Positions 23,370 through 33,103 of a stretch of DNA of 64,000 nt are shown piece after piece. Source of the DNA: Streptosporangium roseum DSM 43021 (GTDB taxonomy: Bacteria > Actinomycetota > Actinomycetes > Streptosporangiales > Streptosporangiaceae); assembly GCF_000024865.1 (NCBI RefSeq), contig NC_013595.1, positions 3,906,001 through 3,970,000 on the forward strand. The letters run 5' to 3'. Below the pieces are notes generated by a model. The model was not told where the DNA came from. It did not search any database and saw only the letters and a program-made list of their open reading frames with translations. The translations under genes were made by a program, and so were the position numbers. Within the stretch, counting starts at the first letter, position 1. Each line of letters starts with the position of its first letter.

Positions 23370-24041
23370 GAACCCGAGGTCGTCGACGCGGAAGGTCGGG
23401 TGGCTCTTGCGGCGGCACGACGCCCGGCATCCTCGGGGCTGATCGTGCGCGCCACCGCCACGGAACACGCGGTACGGGCCGTAGACCTTGGGGTCGTAGA
23501 CATCCCAGCACCACTCCCACACGTTGCCGATCATGTCGTGGAGGCCCCACGCGTTCGGCGCCCTGGTCGCGACGTCGTGCACCTCACCGCCGGAGTTCTC
23601 GCGGTACCAGGCGATCTCGTCCAGCTCTCCGTAGCGGACGCCGGAGGTCCCGGCCCTGCACGCGTACTCCCACTCCGCCTCGGACGGGAGGCGATAGCCG
23701 TCGGCCTCCCAGTCGCAGACCACGTCCTGCCCGTCGGGGTCCTCGCCCATCGAGTAGCAGGGTTCGAACCCCGTCGCCTGCGAGAGCAGGTTGCAGAACA
23801 GGACGGCCTCCTTCCAGGAGACCTCGGTCACCGGCGTCCGCGGCCCCGCCGGGCTCGCGGGCGCCTCGCCCCGGACGGCGCGGTACAGCTCGCGGGTCAC
23901 GGGGTACGGCGCCAGCCGGAAGGCCCCGACCTCGGCCTTCCAGTTCGTCGCCGTGCCCTCGTCCCGCAAGATGATCTTCCCGGCGGGGATCTCGACCATG
24001 CGTTCGGGGGTCGCCCGACGCGGCGTCGATTCAGGGCTCAT
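23349..24041 (-). CDS. SUMF1/formylglycine-generating-enzyme-like protein
   Basis: This 230-residue protein has the SUMF1 core: PVTRELYRAV, PVTEVSWKEAVLFCNLLSQATG, YRLPSEAEWEYACRAGT, NAWGLHDMIGNVWEWCWDVY, VFRGGGAHD and DDLGFRLARSL. SUMF1 folds include formylglycine-generating enzymes, ergothioneine-type sulfoxide synthases and inactive or ligand-binding members. The two cysteines near the C-terminus are spaced C-x3-C (GCRASC), not the C-x4-C of true copper FGEs, so oxidase activity is doubtful. No sulfatase gene is nearby. ATG 24041 has GGAAGG 7 bases upstream. Its 3' end has been copied in tandem downstream. Confidence 0.85.
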   Translation of the reverse strand: MSPESTPRRATPERMVEIPAGKIILRDEGTATNWKAEVGAFRLAPYPVTRELYRAVRGEAPASPAGPRTPVTEVSWKEAVLFCNLLSQATGFEPCYSMGEDPDGQDVVCDWEADGYRLPSEAEWEYACRAGTSGVRYGELDEIAWYRENSGGEVHDVATRAPNAWGLHDMIGNVWEWCWDVYDPKVYGPYRVFRGGGAHDQPRGCRASCRRKSHPTFRVDDLGFRLARSL

Positions 24042-24121
24042 CGCAGGTCCTTCCCTGCACGACCCGCGGCCCGGCCGGGCCGTACATCGGCGCCGGCACT
24101 CCGGCCCGCTCCCGCATCACG

Positions 24122-24571
24122 TCAGGCACCGCCGGCCTCCCCGGCGAGCAGATCGCTGCCGCCGTCGAGTATGGCCTCGAGGAGGCGCAGCACGTCGGCG
24201 GTGGCGGCGGCGCCGCCCAGTATCACGATCTTCATGCGGGCACGGTCCTCGTCGTGGACGGTCTGGATGCGCAGCGGTCGCGCGGGGTCGCGGGAGGTGT
24301 TCGCCCCGGCCAGGACGAGCGTGCTCAGCCGGTCGGCCGAGGCCCGGTCGATGCCGTCGATCTGCACGATGCTCGACACCTCCATCGGTGCGACGCCGGC
24401 GGATCGGGCCGGTGCCGGCTGCGGCCGGCCGGTCAGCGCCTCCAGGTCGTCGCGGGCGATCCGGTACTGCTTGCCGATCCGTACCGCCTTGAGCCGTCCG
24501 GCGCGGATGTAGCCGCGCACGGTGCGCACGTGCAGGCCGAGCCGGTCGGCCACCTGCTCGACCGAGTACAT
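24122..24571 (-). CDS. Excisionase/MerR-like helix-turn-helix protein with a C-terminal domain of unknown type
   Basis: About 149 residues. The N-terminus MYSVEQVADRLGLHVRTVRG followed by YIRAGRLKAVRIGKQYRI is the HTH_17 (excisionase-type) DNA-binding fold. Residues about 60-149 (VSSIVQIDGIDRASADRLST, MKIVILGGAAATADVLRLLE) form a second small domain I do not recognise. ATG 24571 is preferred because GAGGG is 5 bases away; ATG 24583 is possible. It lies 80 bases upstream of the SUMF1-like gene on the same strand and could be its regulator. Confidence 0.82.
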   Translation of the reverse strand: MYSVEQVADRLGLHVRTVRGYIRAGRLKAVRIGKQYRIARDDLEALTGRPQPAPARSAGVAPMEVSSIVQIDGIDRASADRLSTLVLAGANTSRDPARPLRIQTVHDEDRARMKIVILGGAAATADVLRLLEAILDGGSDLLAGEAGGA

Positions 24572-24724
24572 TTCTTCCCTCATCAGTCCCTAACTTAGCC
24601 ACAAAAGGGAGTGATAGGGAAGTTTGCCGCACTTTCCGGAGGTCTCGTCCGGCACGCCCGCCCTTGGCCGAGGTGAAGGGAACCGGCAGCGGCCGCCGGG
24701 CCGCCGTCACTTCTCGTGGCGGCT

Positions 24725-25489
24725 TCAGTCCCGGACGATCTCGGCCTTGTAGGCGTGGGAGATCTGGGCGGCCACGGCCATGAGCGGGTCGACCAGGCGT
24801 TGCAGCTCCCGGGCGCGGTGGGAGGAGACGACGATCCCCAGCGCCGCGACGGCGCGGCCGTCCACGACGACGGGCGCGGCCGCCGAGCAGGAGCCGAGCG
24901 TCATCTCCTCGTGGGTGGTCGCGTACCCCCGGGCGTGGACCTGCCTGAGCTCGCGGGCCAGCCTGCCGGGTTCGGTGATGGTGTGCGGGGTGGGCCTCTC
25001 CAGGGTGCGCGACAGGTAGGAGGTGATGAACCAGTCGGCCTCGGAGGCGAGGAGCGCCTTGCCGACGCCGGTGGGATGCATGGGCAGGCGGCTGCCGGCC
25101 CGGGAGAGGATGGGCACGGCCCGCCGGCCGTACACCTTGTCGACGTAGAGGACCTCAAGGCCGTCGCGGATGGCCAGGTGGACGTTCTCGCCGGTGCTGG
25201 CGAACAGCTCCTGCAGCCAGGGGTGGGCCACCTCCTGCAGCCGGTTGGCGGCGAGCTGGCCGAGCTCCCACAGCCGCAGTCCGACGTGGAAGCGGCCGTC
25301 CGGGGTGCGGCTGAGCGCCTGCCAGTCCTCGAGCTCGGCGACCAGCCGGTGGACGGTGCTCAGGGCCAGCCCGCTGCGCCGGGCGATGTCGGTCAGGGTG
25401 AGGCGCGGGTGGCCGGTGTCGAAGGCGCCGAGGATGGCCAGGACGCGGGAGGTCACCGACCGTCCCGGATCGCGCGAGCCGCCGGCCAT
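24725..25489 (-). CDS. IclR-family transcriptional regulator
   Basis: This 254-residue protein has an N-terminal winged helix (about 10-65, LTLTDIARRSGLALSTVHRLVAEL) and an IclR effector domain with GENVHLAIRDGLEVLYVDKV, LPMHPTGVGKALLAS, ELRQVHARGYATTHEEMTLG and VAALGIVVSSHR. IclR proteins near lactonase genes often govern aromatic-acid breakdown (PcaR, PobR types). It is divergent from the hydrolase gene at 25642, so it may control that gene. ATG 25489 follows GGAAGGGG. Confidence 0.92.
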   Translation of the reverse strand: MAGGSRDPGRSVTSRVLAILGAFDTGHPRLTLTDIARRSGLALSTVHRLVAELEDWQALSRTPDGRFHVGLRLWELGQLAANRLQEVAHPWLQELFASTGENVHLAIRDGLEVLYVDKVYGRRAVPILSRAGSRLPMHPTGVGKALLASEADWFITSYLSRTLERPTPHTITEPGRLARELRQVHARGYATTHEEMTLGSCSAAAPVVVDGRAVAALGIVVSSHRARELQRLVDPLMAVAAQISHAYKAEIVRD

Positions 25490-25641
25490 CCGCCCACCCC
25501 TTCCACCCAGTGGAAGCGAAGGCTACACCTGCGCCGTGTGCGCCAGGGATGCTCACCCCATGCGGACTCACGCCCGGACCACCGGGACCGGGCCCGCGGA
25601 CCGCGACAGGGGAGGATCAGAGTGGGATCGAGGAGGAACGG

Positions 25642-26397
25642 ATGAGCCTGCACCACCGGTTCGACGGGCCGCGGGACGCGCCCGTCGTGGTCCTCGGCCC
25701 CTCGCTGGGGACGACCCTCGACCTGTGGGCTCCGCAGCTGCCCGCTCTCACCGGCTCCTGGCGGGTGCTCCGCTACGACCTGCCCGGTCACGGTGGCTCC
25801 CCGGCGAGGTCGGGCATCACCATGGAAGACCTGGCGGCGGAGGTGCTGGCGCTGCTGGACCGTCACGGCCTCGGCGCGGTGGCGTACGCGGGTGTCTCGC
25901 TCGGCGGGGCCGTCGGGACGACGCTGGCCGTCAACGCGCCGGACCGGATCGGCAGCCTGGTGCTGTGCTGCACCTCCGCCCGTTTCGGCCCTCCCGGCGG
26001 CTGGCGCGAGCGGGCCGCCCTGGTCCGCCGCGAGGGCATGGGGCCGGTGGCCGGGACGGCGGCGGGCCGCTGGTTCACCCCCGGGTTCCCGGGGGCGGAG
26101 CCGTACCTGGCCATGCTGCGCGGCACCGACCCCGAAGGGTACGCCGCGTGCTGCGAGGCCCTCGCGGGCTTCGACCTCCGCGGCCGGCTGGGCGAGGTGC
26201 GGGCTCCGGCGCTGGTCATCGCCGGGGCCGACGATCCCGCGACGCCGCCCGAGCACGCCGAGGTGCTGGCCCGGGGCATCCCTGGCGCCGGGCTCGTCGT
26301 GGTGCCGGGGGCGGCGCACCTGGCCGGCGTCGAGCGGCCGGGCGCCGTCACCGACGCCCTCACCGGCCATCTCCGGTCGACCTGGGGGACCGGCTGA
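25642..26397 (+). CDS. Alpha/beta hydrolase, 3-oxoadipate enol-lactonase-like
   Basis: This 251-residue cytoplasmic protein resembles PcaD: WRVLRYDLPGHGGSPA, nucleophile Ser86 in GVSLGG, acid residue at Asp197/198 in GADDPATPPEHA and His226 in GAAHLAGVE. PcaD opens 3-oxoadipate enol-lactone in the beta-ketoadipate pathway. The remaining pca genes are not in this window, so the substrate is inferred from sequence style and the divergent IclR gene only. ATG 25642 follows GAGGAGG. Confidence 0.85.
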   Translation: MSLHHRFDGPRDAPVVVLGPSLGTTLDLWAPQLPALTGSWRVLRYDLPGHGGSPARSGITMEDLAAEVLALLDRHGLGAVAYAGVSLGGAVGTTLAVNAPDRIGSLVLCCTSARFGPPGGWRERAALVRREGMGPVAGTAAGRWFTPGFPGAEPYLAMLRGTDPEGYAACCEALAGFDLRGRLGEVRAPALVIAGADDPATPPEHAEVLARGIPGAGLVVVPGAAHLAGVERPGAVTDALTGHLRSTWGTG

Positions 26398-26431
26398 GCC
26401 GTCACCGGTCACGTGAGCGGCGCAGGCCGCC

Positions 26432-27727
<1,296 letters not shown>

Positions 27728-27791
27728 TCGGAAACCTCTTCTCAACGGTTGTGCGGACCGGAACGCGGAAGGGCCGGGTCGGGCCCGGGTG

Positions 27792-28195
27792 TCAGAGGGT
27801 GGCGGGCAGTGCCGCCAGGCGCCACGTGCCCGGGTCGGGGGCGCGCCCCGGGGCGCCGGCGAGCGCCAGACCGGGGAGGCGGCCCAGCAGTGCGGCGAGC
27901 GCGACCTCGGTCTGTGCCCGGGCCGGCGCGGCCCCGGGACAGAAGTGTGGCCCGTGAGCATATCCGAGATGTCCCGGCGCTCCTGCCGCGCGGCCGATGT
28001 CCGGCCGTCCGGGGTCGGCGAACAGGCGCGGGTCGCGGCCGGCGGAGACGATGGCGGCGGTGACGGGTGCGCCCTCGGGGATCAGCACGCCGTGCGTCCC
28101 GACGTCCTCTCGCGGGCGGCGGGGTCGCGCAGCACCTCGGCGTCGGCCAGGTCGATCTCGGGAACGCCGCTCGCATCCGCTCCGACGTCGGTCAT
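27792..28195 (-). pseudogene. Cytochrome P450 with a large internal deletion and frame change
   Basis: The first 30 residues, MTDVGADASGVPEIDLADAE..., look like a normal actinobacterial P450 start. The reading then shifts near 28115 into a second frame that encodes only the P450 C-terminus: VLIPEGAPVTAAIVSAGRDP, FADPGRPDIGR, the heme loop LGYAHGPHFCPGAAPARAQ with the cysteine ligand, and LAALLGRLPGLAL. About 280 central residues are missing, including the I-helix and ExxR motif. It cannot make a working enzyme. It is divergent from a TetR-type regulator at 28300, probably its former controller. Confidence 0.85.
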
Positions 28196-28221
28196 GCATG
28201 CTCCAGATTTCGAATGCTCTA

Positions 28222-28236
28222 ATCAGATGGTCTCAT
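28222..28236. promoter_or_regulatory. Near-palindrome ATCAGATGGTCTCAT, candidate TetR operator
   Basis: Arms ATCAGA and TCTCAT flank a 3-base centre, 64 bases before the regulator start and 27 bases before the P450 remnant start. The whole 28196-28260 segment is A+T-rich, as expected for overlapping divergent promoters. Confidence 0.4.
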
Positions 28237-28299
28237 CATATGCACGGGTCCGAGTATCGTGGATCGGGACGGACGGGCAACGCCGCGACGAGGAGGACA

Positions 28300-29424
28300 A
28301 TGGGCCGGCTCAACCGGGCGGAGCTGCAGGAACGCAACCGCGCCAAGGTGCTTGCCGCGGCCCTGGAGGAGTTCACCGAGCGCGGCTTCCGCGACGCCAA
28401 GATCGACGGCATCGCCGAGCGCGCCGAGCTCACCCGCGGCGCTGTCTACTCCAACTTCCCCGGCAAGCGGGCTCTCTACTTCGCCGTCCTGGCCGACCTC
28501 GCCGAGCGCGCACCCGAGCCGCCGCACCCGGTGCCGGACCGCACCGCCCGGGAGGCGCTCAGCGCGTTCGCCCGCGCCTGGGTCGCCCGGCTCCCCCTCG
28601 CCACCGACGGGCAGCACGGCCCCGCCCGGCTCGGCATGGACCTGATGTCCGAGGTCATCGTCGACGAACGGACCCGGCGGCCGTTCACGCAGCTGATGAA
28701 GCTCGACGCGATCCTGCTCGGACTGGCCCTGGAGTGGCTGCGCCCGCCGGCGACCTCCACCGGCCGCATGGTGTGCGTGGCCGAGGCCGCGCTCACGACC
28801 CTGCACGGCGCGAGCCAGATGGCCGCCGCCGCGCCCGGCTTCATCGAGCCCTTCAACGTCGTCGGCATCTGCGAGCAGCTCGTGGACCTCGATCTGGGCG
28901 ACGTGTGGCAGCCCCCGCACGTTCCGTACATCCCGCAGGCCCGGCCTGCCGACGAGCCGTGGTCCCCGCCGCCCGCCGTGGACGTCATCCGTGGCGGCCC
29001 GGCGCGGCTCGCGGGCGACGGCGTGGTGGCGGTCCTCGGGCTGCACCGGCTTGAGGCCGCGGAGGAGGCGGTACGGACCGCGGCGCCCGGGGCCACGGTC
29101 ACCGCCGTCCTGGTCACCGGTGACCCCGGCGAGCTGGCGCCGCTGGCACGGCTGGCCATCGCCGACCTCTGCAACTGCCTGCGCCAGGCCTTCCCCCCGG
29201 CGGCCTGGCCGCGCCTGCAGGTGGTCTACGACGAGTCCGGCACCCTCGCCGCGGCGGCGGGTGTGCCCGCCGTCAGCGACGGGACCGAGGTCGCCGTCCG
29301 CGTCGAGGCGGGCCGGATCGTCGCCCGAGCCGACGGCCGCGGCGCCTGCCACGCGGCCGCGTCGGCCGGCGGGGCCGCGCCGGCCGCCCGGCCCCAGCCG
29401 TCGCCGACGAGACAGCACAGGTAG
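28300..29424 (+). CDS. TetR-family regulator with a long thioredoxin/peroxiredoxin-like C-terminal extension
   Basis: This 374-residue protein is longer than the usual 190-220. Residues 1-60 hold the HTH (VLAAALEEFTERGFRDAKIDG, AERAELTRGAVYSNFPGKRAL); residues 60-200 are the helical ligand domain. The remaining about 170 residues are an alpha/beta segment: DGVVAVLGLHRLEAAEEAV, VTAVLVTGDPGELAPLARLA, LQVVYDESGTLAAAAGVPAV, VAVRVEAGRIVARADG. This order resembles a redoxin fold but has no CxxC, so I call it thioredoxin-like only tentatively. ATG 28300 has AGGAGG 4 bases upstream. It faces the P450 pseudogene. Confidence 0.85.
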   Translation: MGRLNRAELQERNRAKVLAAALEEFTERGFRDAKIDGIAERAELTRGAVYSNFPGKRALYFAVLADLAERAPEPPHPVPDRTAREALSAFARAWVARLPLATDGQHGPARLGMDLMSEVIVDERTRRPFTQLMKLDAILLGLALEWLRPPATSTGRMVCVAEAALTTLHGASQMAAAAPGFIEPFNVVGICEQLVDLDLGDVWQPPHVPYIPQARPADEPWSPPPAVDVIRGGPARLAGDGVVAVLGLHRLEAAEEAVRTAAPGATVTAVLVTGDPGELAPLARLAIADLCNCLRQAFPPAAWPRLQVVYDESGTLAAAAGVPAVSDGTEVAVRVEAGRIVARADGRGACHAAASAGGAAPAARPQPSPTRQHR

Positions 29425-29485
29425 CCGGCCCGACCGTGGCCCCGCGGCGGTGAGTTATGTCGGTCTGTTCCGGCATGATCCCGCC

Positions 29486-31498
29486 ATGCATGAATTCACC
29501 GTGGACGAGGTGATCGCGGCCGCCTCCGTCTCAGCGGGCTGGCTCCTCGATGCGGTCGCCCGGGAACGCGAGCTGGAGAGCCGTTCGAATCCGGGGGCCC
29601 GCCTGGCCGGGTGGGAGGAGGGGCACGGCGGGAGGACGAGCCGTCAGGCCAGGCGGGTCCGGGCGGACATGGTGAGGCGGCTGTCCCGGGAGTCCGGCGC
29701 CGCGCGGCGGGCCGCGGCGATCTGCCTCGCGCGCCCCTCGCTGAGCGGTTACTCCGAGGAGCTCGACCTCGCCCTGTCCGGTTCGAAGGGGTGGACCGCG
29801 GTGGAGCTGGCCGCGCTGCTCACCGTCGTGCGGTCACGGGAACTCTGCTACTGGGACGACGTGTGGCTGTCGCGGGTGACGGAGCTCGCGCTGGGGTTCG
29901 ACGCCGGGGAACAGGCGGTGCTGCGGGAGCCGATCACGTCGCTGATGTGGGCCGTGGCCGACAGCGGCATCGAGGTCGTCAGGCGACGTGAGCTGGAGCG
30001 TGCGATCGGGGAGGTCCTGCGGAGGGACCCCGGCGAGCTGTCGCCGTCGGTGCTCATCCCGCTGGACGGGTGGGCGGTGATCCTGCGCGGCCACCTCGGC
30101 GACATGCCGCCGCCGCACCTGGTGCGGCTCGTCGACCACCTCTGTGAGGTCCGCGGCCCGCGGCCCGCGAAGAAGTGGCGCGCGCGATGTTTGGAACTGC
30201 TCCGGCCCGCCGACGCCGGGGAGCTCGTGCGGGTGGCGCTCGCCGCCTTCGACCACGTCTCCGGAGGGGGCGATCCCAGCGGAGGAGACCTGCGGCCGAT
30301 CGTCCTGGACTCCAACGTGGACGCGGCCCGGGGATTCGTCTGGGCCGCCGTCCTGCTGCGGACCGGCGGCCTCGTCCCGGCGCTGACGGAGCTCGCCCTG
30401 CGGGCGGGCGGGGTCCGTCCGGGGGTGAGGGAGGACCTGAAGCTGGCGGGGGCCGCGATCAACGCGCTTGGTGACTGCGAGGGCCCGGACGCCATGACGG
30501 CCCTGTGGCGGCTGCAGCGGTCGATCCGGCATCGGGCACTGCGCAGGCAGGTCGGCACCGCGCTCGACGCCGCCGCCGGCCGGCAGGGGATCACTCCCGG
30601 GCAGCTGCTCGAACGCGGCGTCCCCGATCACGGGCTCGCCCCCGACGGGACGCTCACCCGCACGATCGGCGACTGGACCGCCGTGCTCGCCGTCGAGGAC
30701 GCGATGACCGTACGGCTCGGCTTCCGGGCTCCGGACGGCACCACGGTCCGCGCCGTGCCCGCCGAGCTCGGGGAGAGCGGCGACCTCCGGGCGCTCAAGG
30801 CCGTGCGGAAGGAGATCCGCCGGACGCTGTCCGCCGAGCGCGCGCGACTGGAGGGGCTGCTCACCGCCGACCGGACGTGGACGTACGAGGAATGGGCCCG
30901 CCACTACCGGGACCACCCGATCACCGGCGCGGTCACGCGCGCGCTGATCTGGGAGGCCGGAGGGGAGGGCCACCTGTCCGGCGGGGCCGTACCGGATGCC
31001 ACGCTCCGGCTGTGGCATCCCGCGCGTGCCCGCCCGGCGGAGGTGACGGCCTGGCGGGAGGAGGTGACGGAGCGGCGGCTGCGCCAGCCGTTCAAGCAGG
31101 CCTTCCGCGAGGTCTACCTGATCACTCCCGCCGAGGAGGAGACCCGGGTCCACTCCGACCGGTTCGCCGCCCGCATTGTCGACGATCCCCGGCTGTACGC
31201 GCTGCTCAAGGAGCGCGGCTGGCGGACGGGCCTGCTGGGGTCCTTCGGCGGCGGCCACGGCGCCGAGGCGGCGAAGGAGCTGGCCGAGGGCGCCTGGCGG
31301 GTCCGGTTCGGCTACGAGACGGCGGGTGCCGGCGAGAGGTACGAGGTGACGCGGGCGGTCATCGGCCAGGTCCGTTTCGAGCGCCGCGACGGGCGCTCCT
31401 GGCGCGGGACCGAGCTGGCCCGGGTGCCGCCGCCGGTGTTCAGCGAGGGCATGCGGGATGTGGACCTGTTCGTCACGGTCGCCGCCGTCCCCGAATGA
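29486..31498 (+). CDS. DUF4132-family protein
   Basis: This 670-residue protein carries the DUF4132 core near the C-terminus: TLRLWHPARARPAEVTAWRE, LRQPFKQAFREVYLITPAEE and ETRVHSDRFAARIVDDP, followed by a short beta-rich tail. The N-terminal two thirds is helical and poorly conserved. Function is unknown; DUF4132 occurs in E. coli MolR/YehI-type proteins. No signal peptide or membrane segment is seen. The start at ATG 29486 is moderately sure; a GTG near 29448 is in frame. A relative with the same core is at 48316-50409. Confidence 0.82.
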   Translation: MHEFTVDEVIAAASVSAGWLLDAVARERELESRSNPGARLAGWEEGHGGRTSRQARRVRADMVRRLSRESGAARRAAAICLARPSLSGYSEELDLALSGSKGWTAVELAALLTVVRSRELCYWDDVWLSRVTELALGFDAGEQAVLREPITSLMWAVADSGIEVVRRRELERAIGEVLRRDPGELSPSVLIPLDGWAVILRGHLGDMPPPHLVRLVDHLCEVRGPRPAKKWRARCLELLRPADAGELVRVALAAFDHVSGGGDPSGGDLRPIVLDSNVDAARGFVWAAVLLRTGGLVPALTELALRAGGVRPGVREDLKLAGAAINALGDCEGPDAMTALWRLQRSIRHRALRRQVGTALDAAAGRQGITPGQLLERGVPDHGLAPDGTLTRTIGDWTAVLAVEDAMTVRLGFRAPDGTTVRAVPAELGESGDLRALKAVRKEIRRTLSAERARLEGLLTADRTWTYEEWARHYRDHPITGAVTRALIWEAGGEGHLSGGAVPDATLRLWHPARARPAEVTAWREEVTERRLRQPFKQAFREVYLITPAEEETRVHSDRFAARIVDDPRLYALLKERGWRTGLLGSFGGGHGAEAAKELAEGAWRVRFGYETAGAGERYEVTRAVIGQVRFERRDGRSWRGTELARVPPPVFSEGMRDVDLFVTVAAVPE

Positions 31499-31736
31499 GC
31501 CGACCGGCAGGAGGAGCTCTGTCGGGACCACCGGCGCGAGGCGTCGTCCGGCGAACTGCCGCCCTCGGCCGAGGCCGCCGCGACGCGTTGCCCCGCACGG
31601 CTGTCGCCGACCGTGAGATCACCGATGAGACGGCCCTGCGGCGGATCCGCCCGGGAGAAGCGCGGCTGCGTCGATGACGCCGCCCGGGGCGCGGCCCGGC
31701 GGTCTTCCGCCGGCCCGCGCCCGCCGGTTTCCGGGC

Positions 31737-31904
31737 CTACCTGCCGACCGGGCCGTCGGCGGGGTCGTCGGCCTCGACCTCCGCCACGGGCTCATCACCG
31801 GAGCCGAGCTCCTGACGCAGCCGCTCAAGATCGATGTCATGAGTGCCGTACTTCAGCTCGCGAGCCACCTTCGTCTGCTTCGCCTTGGCTCGACCCCGCC
31901 CCAT
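31737..31904 (-). CDS. DUF3073 small conserved protein
   Basis: This 55-residue protein starts MGRGRAKAKQTKVARELKY and continues THDIDLERLRQELGSG, the exact DUF3073 signature of actinobacteria, ending in an acidic tail. It is basic in front and acidic behind; function is unknown. ATG 31904 has AGGGAG 9 bases upstream. It converges on the DUF4132 gene across 238 bases in which I see nothing coding. Confidence 0.9.
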   Translation of the reverse strand: MGRGRAKAKQTKVARELKYGTHDIDLERLRQELGSGDEPVAEVEADDPADGPVGR

Positions 31905-32205
31905 GGCTGTACTCCCTCTACGCACGCAGGTCGCGCTCGACCTTTCGTCACTGTCGTATTACCGACTGACGCAGCTTGACATCCTAGGCCAGCTCTTGCT
32001 CGTCGCACCCGGCGCATCCCCGCTCCGCGCCGGCCTGGTCTGGCCCGGGATCCGAGTCTGCCGGGTGACGTCCGAGAAGATATCACTGCCGGCATCGTAC
32101 CTAGAAACCTTATGATTTGAACAATTATGCAACTTGCCACATCATGAGTGTCATGCGCTCACTGTCCAGGTGCCGGGATTGGTCTGATCTACCGGGAGTG
32201 GGGGC
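31905..32205. promoter_or_regulatory. Divergent promoter region between DUF3073 and the ArsR operon
   Basis: The 301-bp gap has an A+T-rich core at about 32085-32150, expected for the promoter of the small-ORF/ArsR operon. No gene or clear operator palindrome is seen. Confidence 0.4.
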
Positions 32206-32400
32206 ATGAGCGAGTTCGCGGCGGAGCTACGGGCGCGCGTCGACGAGGTCGACGCCGAACTGCGGGTCATGCGGCAGGCCTTTGACCACCACGCCGTCGA
32301 GGTCCTGGGCGGCCGGCTGGAGAACCTGCTGCGGATCGCCGACCGGCACGGCATCGACGTGCGATACGCGGGCGGCGGGCCCGCCGCCGGAACAGGGTGA
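32206..32400 (+). CDS. Small coiled-coil-like protein, first gene of the ArsR operon
   Basis: This 64-residue soluble protein (MSEFAAELRARVDEVDAELR, then FDHHAVEVLGGRLENLLRIA) has heptad-like leucines over residues 5-50. I do not recognise a family. Its stop overlaps the GTG start of the ArsR gene by four bases (GTGA), so it is probably real and co-translated. ATG 32206 follows GGGAGTGGGGGC. Confidence 0.7.
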   Translation: MSEFAAELRARVDEVDAELRVMRQAFDHHAVEVLGGRLENLLRIADRHGIDVRYAGGGPAAGTG

Positions 32401-32738
32401 CGGTGACGGTGCCCCTGTACCAGGCCAAGGCCGAGTTCTTCCGCACGCTCGGCCATCCGGTCCGCATCCGGGTGCTCGAACTGCTGCAGGACGGCCCCCT
32501 GCCCGTCCGTGACCTTCTGTCCGCGATCGACGTCGAGGCGTCCAGCCTGTCCCAGCAGCTGGCGGTGCTGCGCCGTACCGGGATCGTGACCGCCACCCGG
32601 GAGGGCCCCACCGTCGTGTACGCCCTGTCCACCGCCGACGTGGCCGATCTGATGGTCGCCGCTCGCCGGATCCTGGCCGAGCTGCTGGCCGGCCAGGGGG
32701 AGTTGCTGGCCGAGCTGCGGGCGGAGGCCCGCGGGTGA
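32397..32738 (+). CDS. ArsR-family winged-helix regulator
   Basis: This 113-residue protein has the ArsR core FFRTLGHPVRIRVLELLQDG, LSAIDVEASSLSQQLAVLRR and TATREGPTVVYALST. It lacks the CxC or other metal-binding cysteines, so a non-metal signal is likely. It overlaps both neighbours by four bases. It is clearly related to the ArsR protein at 41810-42151 (shared FFxTLGHPxRIRVLELL and LSQQLAxLRR). Confidence 0.9.
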   Translation: MTVTVPLYQAKAEFFRTLGHPVRIRVLELLQDGPLPVRDLLSAIDVEASSLSQQLAVLRRTGIVTATREGPTVVYALSTADVADLMVAARRILAELLAGQGELLAELRAEARG

Positions 32739-32992
32739 GCGCGGCTCCCGGCGGCGCGCCGCACCGGGACGCGGACGACCGTCCGTCCGACCCGGGGACC
32801 GCCGTGGCCCGGCGGAGCAGGAAGACTCTTGAGGAGCGGATAGCCGACCGCCAGGCGGAGAGGCCCGCGCTGAAGGAGGGCAGGCAGTTCGAGCACGGAC
32901 CCGCGAAGTTCGTGTTCGTCTTCCTCATCGTGACCGTCGTGCTGATCCATGTCGTCGGCCTGGCCATCGTCATGGCGCTGGACCTCAACTGA
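32735..32992 (+). CDS. Small single-pass membrane protein of the ArsR operon
   Basis: This 85-residue protein has a polar N-terminus rich in Arg, Asp and Glu, then one hydrophobic helix at about 60-82 (FVFVFLIVTVVLIHVVGLAI). GTG 32735 overlaps the ArsR stop (GTGA). No family recognised. Together with the small first gene it may be the target or sensor of the ArsR protein. Confidence 0.72.
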   Translation: MSAAPGGAPHRDADDRPSDPGTAVARRSRKTLEERIADRQAERPALKEGRQFEHGPAKFVFVFLIVTVVLIHVVGLAIVMALDLN

Positions 32993-33021
32993 ACGCGCCG
33001 GCGGGGACCGCCGTCGAGGGA

Positions 33022-33059
33022 AATACTAGGATGTCCTAGTATTTGCTAGGGCTTCCTAG
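33022..33059. promoter_or_regulatory. Two adjacent palindromes upstream of icmF (operator pair)
   Basis: A perfect inverted repeat with arms AATACTAGGA (33022-33031) and TCCTAGTATT (33034-33043) is followed by a second, shorter one with arms CTAGG (33046-33050) and CCTAG (33055-33059). They lie 45-82 bases before the icmF start in an otherwise plain leader. This is a likely dimer-binding operator with a second half-strength site; the regulator is not identified here. Confidence 0.75.
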
Positions 33060-33103
33060 TAATTTTGCGGAGGCGTACTCGGCTGTCGGTCGAAGGAGTC
33101 CCC

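Noticed and set aside
23349..24041. True formylglycine-generating enzyme with a sulfatase
   Set aside because: The C-terminal cysteines are spaced C-x3-C and no sulfatase gene is nearby, so I kept the broader SUMF1-like call.
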